A program made the position numbers and the translations under genes. A DNA stretch of 64,000 nucleotides from Phycomyces nitens. Its lineage: Eukaryota > Mucoromycota > Mucoromycetes > Mucorales > Phycomycetaceae. Positions 55,766 through 64,000 of the stretch are shown piece after piece (position 1 is the first letter of the stretch; each line of letters starts with the position of its first letter). The stretch lies in the NCBI GenBank assembly GCA_022702545.1, contig JAHRBC010000001.1, positions 3,038,001 through 3,102,000 on the forward strand, written 5' to 3'. The notes under the pieces are model-generated. The model made no database searches. It worked only from the letters and a program-made list of their open reading frames with translations, and was not told the DNA's origin.

Positions 55766-57799
55766 ATGCCTCCTGTTGCTCCTACAAGTAATGGTTACTA
55801 TAGTGCCATCTCCACCACTCCACTCCCAGCCTATGGTCCTCAAGTAGTTGCCTCATCCTCAACCAGTCTAATCTCGACCACAAACGGATCAAGTCAGAAT
55901 GGTGAAGAGATCTCGACCATCTTCGTGGTCGGCTTTCCGGAGGACATGCTTGAAAGAGAATTCCAAAACATGTTCATCTTCTCATCCGGATTTGAAGCCG
56001 CGACCCTTAAAGTACCTTCAAAAGATGGAGAAGAAGACCCAACTGCAATTGCAAATGGGAATCCTCGCAAACAAACAGTCAGTAATCCCTCAGACCACTA
56101 TTGCTAGAGTTATCGTCTGGAAACTAAAACTTGTGATGCTTAGATTGGATTTGCAAAGTTTCGCACTCGCCAGGCAGCATTGGAGGCACGCGATACCCTG
56201 AGTGGGCGAAGAGTAGACGCTGAAAAGGGATCCGTCCTCAAGGCAGAGATGGCAAAGAAGAACCTCCACACGAAGCGTGGATTATCCAATGAGCAGCAAG
56301 GACAGCTCGGTTCGACACAGTCACTGCAGGCGACACAGCCTTGTCAAACACCGCCACCTGTTCCTGTGCCTGCACCCACGAACTCGTACCCCATTCTGGC
56401 ATCAAAACGCTTTTCTCTCGCCCTACCCGGCAATCCAGCTGCCTATGAGGCCTTTTACTCTGTACCCCTTCAAGCTGAACTTCCTTCAGATTATTATCCA
56501 GACTTTTATGCCAATCCAGACCTCTTTTCGCCCACCACACCCACCACGCCTGCTGTGCCTGCTATGCCTGCCATGTCTGCTATGCCTGCCATGTCTGCTA
56601 TGCCTGCCATGTCTGCTATGCCTGCCATGTCTGCTGTGCCTGCTGTGTCCTCCATAACAACCAATCCCACAACCACACCCATCATTGCCACCCCCAGCGA
56701 TTCCGTATTTGCAGCCAGAGCCCAGTCGTTTGAGAGCCGAAACCCTTCTGTCGCAGACATCTTTACACCCATGCCATCCACGTCCTCCTCCCGTCTCCCA
56801 GCCAACTTCAATCCTAACCATCGCTTCTCATCCAAGAGTGTGTTGGATATGGAGAATGACGCTCCCTTTCACTATCTCTCAAAGTCCACTCCCCTCAACT
56901 CCTCCAGCTTCACAAACGTCGCTGCCCTGTTCAAGTCCCCACAGAGCCCAGCCCACTACAAGACCTCCTTTAGCACAAACATCAATTCCAACAACAACAT
57001 CAATTCCAACAACAACAACAACAACAGCATCACCACCAATAGCAATAACATTAATAGCCATCCTCATCCACATAGCATCATACCCACTTCATCTGCAACC
57101 AATGGTCTGAGCAGCGTACTGGAAGAGCCATCTGCATACGATCACATACCCACTCCCACATCAATTACACCCATTCATGACGAAGTTCTCATTGGAGGTC
57201 GGTTTGGAGGCCTCACCATCAACACAGCCATCACCAAAGACAGCCATCTGATGTCTCCACCACTCAACATCACCTCACCAACCAACTACCGTGGATTTGG
57301 GATGATTGGAAGCACGAATCCCTCGGATCAGAACCCACCCTGCAACACGCTCTATGTCGGCAATCTCCCACCAAACACCAATGAAGATGAACTAAAGATC
57401 CTGTTCTCAAAGTGCTCTGGCTACAAGCGATTGTCTTTCCGCAACAAGTCCAATGGTCCAATGTGTTTTGTGGAGTTTGATGATGTCCAGTGTGCAACCC
57501 AGGCACTCCAGGACCTCCATGGCAATATGCTGTCTAATTCTGTAAAGGGTGGTATCCGTCTGTCGTTTAGCAAGAACCCATTGGTAAGTCTAGTATATTA
57601 ACTGTCTTTACGTGTCCTCAAGTGTCCTGACTCTCTCTCTCTCTTTCTCTTTCAGGGTGTTCGTCAGCAGAGTGTGGCCAACAGCCCCAATCCTACCAAT
57701 GGAATCATGCACTTTGGACTGACCAGCCCTCTTGGACCCCATGGATTCCCATTTGGCAACAGAAGAGAGAGCCTGTCGTTTGATCCTCAACTCTCATAG
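55766..57799 (+). CDS. Whi3-like RNA-binding protein (RRM)
   Basis: Exons 55766-56077, 56144-57583 and 57656-57799 close at 631 aa. The C-terminal RRM is the best-conserved part: [47 protein letters not shown], then [31 protein letters not shown]. This is characteristic of the Whi3/Whi4/Mde7 and metazoan Cpo/RBPMS group. An N-terminal diverged RRM-like region ([43 protein letters not shown]) spans intron 1. Between them is a long disordered region with Asn, Ser and Pro tracts and an AMPAMS repeat. In yeast Whi3 binds G1 cyclin mRNA and forms condensates; the same is only inferred here. The start overlaps the pyrimidine-rich leader and is the first ATG of the frame. Confidence 0.85.
56561..56632 (+). 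repeat. four perfect 18-bp tandem repeats in the Whi3-like gene
   Basis: The unit GCTATGCCTGCCATGTCT is repeated four times without change and flanked by partial copies. It encodes AMPAMS. The perfect identity suggests recent or ongoing expansion and likely length differences between strains. Confidence 0.9.
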
Positions 57800-58388
57800 C
57801 TGGACCATCTTATTAATTCGGCATCCATATACAAAGCACACCGTTTTGCATTGTAAAAGAGAAGAAGAGAAACATATCCACCTAAAATTCTCTATTTACA
57901 CACATTCACCTGGCATTTCTCTTTCTTGCTCTGCTTTTATTACAATTTGCATCAATATTTTTTCATTACAACATTCAATATTATACACCCATATACATAT
58001 ATTTATATCTTTCTATTCTATAAACACATCCACACATTCACTCATTTACCCTATACAACAATTTATTAAATATATATATACATATATATACATATATATA
58101 TATATTTATACATATAAAAAAAGGGGTGATGTCAGCACAATAACCCTTTCCGCCCATGCCTGTCCGTTAATACAATTCCTTACTGTAAACAAGCGCTGGA
58201 TTGAAACCCAGACCTTCAGTGTAAAGAAATAAGGAAAGGAAAATAACACGTCCACACAAGTTGTTTATTTTTTTTTGTTAATTATTATTATTATTAACAG
58301 CGCATCTTTCTCTCTCACTCTCTTCATTACCCTCCCCGCTCTTCTTCCCTATTTTTCATTTTTTTTCTAAAAAAAAGAGAAATCAATA
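57800..58388. other. intergenic between Whi3-like and COX5B genes
   Basis: AT-rich 3' region with (TA)n and ATATATAC runs (58072-58110), then a TTATTA run and a CT-rich leader (58305-58365) before the COX5B ATG. Nothing else was seen. Confidence 0.5.
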
Positions 58389-59112
58389 ATGTTCGCCCTT
58401 CGTAGTGCTGCCATCCGTGCTGCTCCTCTTGCTGCCCGTTCTGCCGTCCGTCCCTTCTCTGTCCTCGGTGCCCGTTTCTGTAAGGCCTGGTGTTTTGATC
58501 ACAGCGCGTCATCTCTGCTGATACTAATCTTGTTTTGTTATTTAAGCTGGTGCCGTTGGTCATGCCGCCCCCAGCAGTGTTGCTCCCGGCGGTAAGGCTG
58601 GTGAGATCCCCACCGACCTTGAGCAGGCCACTGGTCTCGAGCGTATCGAACTTCTTGCCAAGTTGGAGGGTAAGGAGCTCTTTGATATGGAGCCCTTGCA
58701 GGTTACCCACCTCGGTACCCCCAAGAACCCCATTGTTGTCGAGTCCCACGATCCTATCCGTTTCGTTGGCTGCACTGGTAAATATCCTTTATCTTGAAAG
58801 AGAAAATTGAGAGCAAAAAGAGATCTATATATTTATATATATATTTATATATATATAAATATGAGATTGGCATTATTGAGTGCAATATATATATATATCT
58901 ACTTGCAAAAACAAAATCAAGATATAAAAAAAACAGGCCACTTTATGCAAACATCTTTATAACATTGATTAAACATCCTAGGCTTCCCTGTCGAATCTCA
59001 CGACGTTATCTGGATCAACCTTGACAAGTCCCACGAGCACGATCGTTGCCCCGAGTGCGGTTCCGTCTTCACCATGAACTTTGTCGGTTCTGAGGATGAC
59101 CACCACCATTAA
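58389..59112 (+). CDS. COX5B: cytochrome c oxidase subunit Vb (yeast Cox4)
   Basis: Exons 58389-58479, 58547-58777 and 58982-59112 close at 150 aa. The first ~30 residues are an Arg/Ala/Ser mitochondrial presequence (MFALRSAAIRAAPLAARSAVRPFS). The mature part includes GEIPTDLEQATGLERIELLAKLEG, NPIVVESHDPIRFVGCTGF and HEHDRCPECGSVFTMNFVG. The CTG and CPEC cysteines form the structural zinc site of subunit Vb. It is a nuclear-encoded subunit of complex IV on the matrix side. Codon use is C-biased as in S3 and S6. The His-rich end (DDHHH) is family-typical. Confidence 0.93.
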
Positions 59113-59115
59113 AGA

Positions 59116-59152
<37 letters not shown>

Positions 59153-59389
59153 TATATTAAAAAAAAAAAGAGAAAGCATCAAACAGCAACAAAACACGTT
59201 CCTCTTTAGAAGGAAATTATAAACCTCTTTATCTTAGTATAAATGTTGGTTGTCTTTTTTTTTTATTAAAATAAATAAATAAATATTATACACATAAAAA
59301 ATCATATATAAATATCATTGTGTCCATTCAATTGACGATTTGTCTTCTCTCCTTTCAAACAAAAAAATAATCTATATATCATCCATCCA

Positions 59390-59857
59390 ATGCTTCTTTT
59401 CTTGCTTTGCTTATTCTCATCTGTCTTGGCCGTTTCAACCCAGGTACAGCAGACTGGTGAAGCCCATATATTTCAGGCACTCCAATCTCCAGATGTCTGT
59501 CCAATTGACTGGAATGTAGTCAATCTCTCCCATGCAGTGTCTCTGCCATCAGTTGGGCCATTTAATGGCTGTGGAGGATGCATCAATGTGACAGACGTGC
59601 CTCTTACCCGGCACACCTATGCACTTACAGTGGCCAGGAGTCCATCGTCAGTAATCGAGGCAAGTGTCTTGTATAAAGGGATGGCAGGTCTTTCTAACTG
59701 TCTTTATTAGCTTGGATTGGGTGCATTTGAAGATCTGTTTGGACCAAGTGCAATAGGTACCCAGAGAACCATTGCCTGGTCAATCACTGGCCAGTCCTTT
59801 TGTTCCAATCTCTTGCCATCACCTCCTTTATCACCAATTAACCCAGGCCAATTGTAA
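59390..59857 (+). CDS. small secreted double-psi beta-barrel (barwin/RlpA-like) protein
   Basis: Exons 59390-59659 and 59711-59857 close at 138 aa. The intron is GC-AG (GCAAGT donor). A clear signal peptide (MLLFLLCLFSSVLAVSTQ) is followed by a short domain with CGGCINVTDVPLTRHTYALTVARS and IELGLGAFEDLFGPSAIGTQRTIAWSI. The CGxC-I-x-V, LGLGAFEDL and IxVxW-like pattern fits the second half of expansin/RlpA/barwin-type folds. No catalytic claim is made. The protein is short for an expansin and lacks a carbohydrate-binding domain. It could be a small secreted protein of the cerato/barwin kind. Confidence 0.6.
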
Positions 59858-60064
59858 CAATATCGAATTGACGCACATTCTTCACAAAGGAATCTATTTA
59901 GCCAACTCCTCTTTTTTTTTCCTTCTTCTTATATATATATATATATATAATCATACTAATTCAGTACCAGTTTAGCATTTTTATAATATTAAAAGATAAA
60001 GGAGGTTTGGCTGTAATGTTGGTTGTGTATTTGTATTTGTATGCTGTATGTGTTTTGTTTCAAT

Positions 60065-61671
60065 TTATCTCTGAGAAAATTGAGTCTGCAGTTCAGCCAG
60101 TCTAGAAAGCACAGCAAGAGTGCTTTGTTGCATGTGCACCATCAGTTCTTGGAATCTTCTTTCCCGGCCATCAGCATCCTCTTTTCGCTGTGCCTCTCTA
60201 GAGGCCTCTAGTTGGTCTAATTCCTTTGATCTCCGAGCTGCTTCTTCAGCACGTTTTGTTCTTCGTTCTTCGGATTGTTGAAGCTGGTTCAAGATGGCCT
60301 CCAATAGTTCCTATATGTCTATTAAGAGACCATACCTTTTTATCCCATTTGACTTACTCTTTCGGTGCGTCCGGAAGCAGGAGCACAAGTGTGTGCTGCT
60401 TGTCCCAGAGCCGTAGGTGACACTGATGATCTTGCTGTCTGTGCTTCTGTTGTTGTTGCTACTACTGATGGCGCATGTGGTGCTATGGCTTGTGCTGGTG
60501 CTGGTGGTGCTTGTGCTGGTGGTGCTGGTGCTATGGTTGGTGGTGCTGGTGCAGGCGCTGATGCTGATGCTGATGCTGGTTTTGGTGCTTGTGCTGGTTT
60601 TGGTGCTGGTACTGGTGCTGGTGCAATTGCCGGTGGTGTAGACGATGGTTGTCGACTGGTCTGAGGAGGAGGTAAAGGCACAGTTTTTGCTGGCAGGGCC
60701 AAAGATGGACCACCAACCCTGGGCTGAGCAGCTTCGATTGGCCTGTTGCGCATCACACGTTCGCCCTGGGATTGCCGGCCAGGAACACCGGGCGGAGAGA
60801 GCGCCTGTCGAATGCGAATAGGGTGCGGCTGAGAGTGCGATGGTGGTGCGGGCTGGATATGCTGTGGCTCGGGTGCGATTCGGACATTAGCGCGTGGGTG
60901 CAAATGTGGATGGTGGATATTGGCGGGAGGGTGAGGTTGGATTGGGTGAGGCTGGATAGGGTGAGGCTGCATGACCGGTTTTCCTTCGTCTCGTGTTCCA
61001 GCTGGTATTATGGGCCGATCATTGGTGTGGGGGTTGGATGCAATCTGCCTCTGTTTAGCTCGGCTGCCAATATCGTCCATACGCTGGCCAGGCGTACGTT
61101 TGCCAAGCACCATCTGTTTCTCGCTCTTCATGCTCTGGACAGACTTCCACTGATAAATTAAAAGATGAATAAGAATCGCTATATGGAGCTTGGATTTTAC
61201 CTGGTGATAAACATCAGCCAATATCTTTTGGTAGGAATCCGAAGGCTCTTCATGCGGGCCAGCCACCACGCCCTCCTTTCCATAGCGTGTCATAAGGTCC
61301 TTGAAATGAACTCGGGCGTTGTGAGCTGTCAGAATTGGATCCTTGGGGTTCGAAACTCGAAGGTCTTGGACGCTGTTGCAGTGGTCTGCTATTTGTTCCC
61401 ATAGGCGAAGTGCACCTCCATGAGGAGCCATAAAGGGAGAGAGGGCCAGGACTTGTTGGAGCAAAAGTTCGTTACGGCGGCAGGTTCCATCGTTATCAAA
61501 ACGGTAGCGAGGTCTACGGGTGCGCGTGGTCGAGGGTTGGGTTGTGCTCGGAGTAGTCCGAGTGCCTGAGCCAGCTTCGTTGTCGGTATCAATGAGACTT
61601 GGGTCCATATCTTCTCTGTCACTGTTTGATGTCTGGCTTCCTTCGCTATCTCGATCGTTTGTGGTTATCAT
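60065..61671 (-). CDS. Pro-rich protein with predicted helical (trihelix/Myb-like) module and C-terminal coiled coil
   Basis: Three exons (61671-61201, 61149-60358, 60310-60065) close at 502 aa. The N-terminal ~60 residues are acidic/Ser/Thr-rich. Residues ~60-160 form a helical module (FDNDGTCRRNELLLQQVLAL, ALRLWEQIADHCNS, ARVHFKDLMTRYGKEG). Its Trp spacing and DLMTRYGKE-type third helix are like Myb/SANT trihelix DNA-binding modules. A long His/Pro/Ala-rich disordered region follows, with repeats (QPHPIQPHPIQPHP and an APAP tract). A coiled coil ends the chain (ILNQLQQSEERRTKRAEEAARRSKELDQ). The 51-nt first intron has no stop and a length divisible by three, so it can also be read through. 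No named family was recognised. Confidence 0.65.
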
Positions 61672-64000
61672 AGCTTTTTTTTTCTTTTTTTGTACAAATG
61701 TATATAAAAGAAAGAAGGGATATTTAAATATATATATATATATATTTATATATATATTTTTATATATATTTATATTTATATATGTATATATGTATATGGT
61801 GCATATAGCTTTAACTATCGACTTTTTCGAATTTGTTTCAATCTCGTTTGATGAAACTCCGCAGGTAAAAAAAAAAAAAAAAAAGAGAAAGAATACAGTT
61901 AAATCAACGTATTGGAAATCAAGTCACGGACTATAGAATTGCCAAGAATAGCGCAAGGCCCAAGTCAACGCATAATATGGGTGTACTTCATTTACTTTTT
62001 CTTTCATATACAGAAACCAAAGCAAAATATAAATAAAAACCAGATGGCTGTCATGAGCAGTAATTCATGTTTGACACGGCTTTTCACGAGTGATGTTCTT
62101 GACATTTTGGTAGAGTAGAGTAGAATCGACTGTTGCCAGGTTGTTTGAGCAGTATGAATTGATTTAGTTTAGAGTCTTTACTGATTCAAAGTGTATTCTT
62201 GATAGACTTTTTTTTTTCTTGGTGATTTTATATGTCTAAAGGCTGCTCCCAAAACAAGAAACATTGATAGTTCAAGAATTGATTCAAACGTGTAGATTGT
62301 GATGCATAAAGAGTAAAGTGAATGATAACTGGCGTCTTACCGGTTTTCTTATTCTTGTTGTTTGAATTAATTCGCTCATGTTGTCAAGATTGTTTCACTT
62401 GATGATAAATTGATTTCGCTCACAATTTTTTATTACTTGAAAAAAAATAATTATACAAAGCATAGATAGCTTTGATAGTTATATTATTGGTATTGAAGAT
62501 CAAGATCTGTACAATACTTTGATGGTTTCTTCTAATTCATTAGAGTATTTATTAGACAATAAAGTTGCCCGTTGGGATGATGTGCCTGCAATCATAATAA
62601 TAATAATAATAATAAAACTGGTACACTGATTAATGTCTAATCTTGTGACTCGCTTTATGATAAATATACATTTTGGAATTAAACCCAGATACCATAAAAG
62701 TGAATTTGCTCTAAATGTTACACGAGAATAAGGAGAATTCGAGCAATTTTCTTCGCTAATAGCAAGAGTGCTTGCGCTATTCTGCATTTAAAATTAGCCA
62801 ATCAACTGTATTTTGTCTGTATTTTTATAGACCCGCTTATAATGTTTATTTAACGATTTTATATCATTGGCTAAAGAATATAACTAAAAAACCATATGTT
62901 AAAGCTGATTACCTTGAAATAGTTATATTCCTAAAATAAGAATCACGAAAAAAAGAAAAAGACAAAGAAAAGAAAAATCTGAACCCCCAAATGTTCTCTT
63001 GATATTATTATTATTATTATTATTTTTATTCACAGTGTTAAATAGTATTAAGCAGACATTTATACATTCCCAATAGAAATTTTTTAGATGGCAAAAAATA
63101 TTAATGGTTACCATGAAATGTAACACGGCATTCACATTGTGCGCACCTATTTCACATATATTTTTCATCTCCCAAAGTTTAAAAATATCTATAAAAATAT
63201 ACTTTTTTATTTATTTATTCATTTATTTTGGGTATCTATTGGCTTGGCCATCTCATCTAATGTGTGCTTATTAAACATTTAAAATGGTGTGAGGAAATTC
63301 TTTTAGTGGAAATCCCATTGGGCTCTATTTTGCAGCAAACATATTGTGGTACTGCATGCACACCCTCAAGCCAGCAGAGTCTGGCAAATAAATACCCTTT
63401 AAATAAACTCATCATATTGAGTGGGCGGTAGTGGTATATAATATATGTATAATATAATATATATATTATATATTGTATATATATTAATATTAATAGTACA
63501 GCAGAATCCATAAGGGACCATGTTACCATGCCTGGCCCAAAAAAAAAAAAGACAAAAAAAGAGGGCGCTTTGTTGAAACATATTCGTTGATAAAATGGCT
63601 CAAAAAAGAAAATTACCAAAATAATAAATATAATAATGAAAACACACATATGAATAAAGGCTTCTTTAATATATATAAGATAAGCCCAAAGTATTTAGTC
63701 GGTATATAATATTAATCCTCGGGAAGCAATTACTAAAGTATGATAGGCATCTATATTTTCGAGGTTTAATTTTGGGGTACGGCGTAAGGCGGCAAGAAAG
63801 CCCTCAGATAGGTGCGGAGAGGAACTATGAGAGCAGTAGCGGGCAAGAAACAAACGGAGAATATTTAAATTTATACATTTTTATTAAAAATATGTATTAT
63901 TCCCTTGAAATTCAATTTGACTTTTAAATCATTGCATATATACTTTTTTTTATAGATTATATGAGAATAAAATAGTGGGATTCATTTTTGTTATTTATTT
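61672..64000. other. AT-rich intergenic stretch, no gene recognised
   Basis: 2.3 kb with extended TA blocks (61725-61800, 63437-63490), an A18 run (61867-61884) and an (ATA)n run (62596-62615). Short minus-strand frames at 62500-62787 and 63257-63649 begin with protein-like sequence and run into low complexity. They may be decayed coding or mobile-element DNA, but I could not assign them. A non-AT-rich patch at 63775-63850 has no recognisable motif. Confidence 0.5.

Noticed and set aside
60365..60664. Gly/Ala-rich + strand frame opposite the Pro-rich gene
   Set aside because: Antisense of the APAP/Pro-Ala tract in the supported minus-strand gene.
63775..63860. possible tRNA or structured RNA in the only GC-richer patch near the right end
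   Set aside because: No GTTCRANNC T-loop, no acceptor-stem pairing and no A/B box pattern were found.

Overview
The window is nuclear DNA from a fungus, most likely a zygomycete of the Mucoromycota (Mucorales-like). That placement is inference. It rests on AT-rich intergenic DNA full of microsatellites, many short GT-AG introns (about 45-100 nt), about 24 conserved eukaryotic genes, a fungal_trans transcription factor, an Edc1-type decapping activator and a Whi3-type RNA-binding protein. No prokaryotic operon, tRNA, rRNA or CRISPR array was recognised. Splice models were checked by requiring the exon sum to be divisible by three and protein homology to run across the junctions. Where stated, the exons given do close in frame.

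Layout. 1-2953: AT-rich, no recognisable gene. 2954-9254: a CLIP-170-like CAP-Gly protein (-), a divergent Edc1-like decapping activator (+) and ribosomal protein S3 (+, with an apparent 3-nt exon). 9371-16422: MSH3 (-) and a bacterial-type L-lactate permease (-). 16423-18425: empty. 18426-22796: NOP10 (+), exosome subunit RRP46 (+), an ASX-homology (ASXL/DEUBAD) protein with an octapeptide-repeat N-terminus (-) and a 90-aa single-span membrane protein (-). 23149-30402: an unrecognised 564-aa cysteine-containing protein (+), a Ras GTPase (-), a fungal_trans factor without a visible zinc cluster (-) and eIF4E (-).

30403-34593 and 35852-38958 are gene deserts around ribosomal protein S6. The S6 start exon overlaps a degenerate copia-like fragment. 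38959-47503: an IQGAP-related RasGAP (+), a Psr1/SCP-type phosphatase (+), glia maturation factor (+) and the inactive ubiquitin-hydrolase-like splicing factor SAD1 (-). 48587-54347: an FHA-forkhead factor (+), the SNARE Sec20 (+), a small unknown protein (-) and an ankyrin protein with a membrane segment (-). 55766-61671: a Whi3-like RRM protein (+), cytochrome oxidase subunit Vb (+), a small secreted double-psi-barrel protein (+) and a proline-rich coiled-coil protein with a possible helical DNA-binding module (-). 61672-64000: AT-rich, nothing recognised.

The genes are mostly unrelated housekeeping genes, often in tightly packed convergent pairs (54-210 bp between stop codons). Functional pairs that happen to share the window are Ras with its RasGAP, eIF4E with an Edc1-like decapping activator, and S3 with S6. 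The most interesting features are the 3-nt S3 exon, four GC-AG introns (two in Ras), the fungal ASXL-like protein with a 24-bp coding repeat, an intron-containing LctP lactate permease, and recurrent T-tract/A-tract palindromes.
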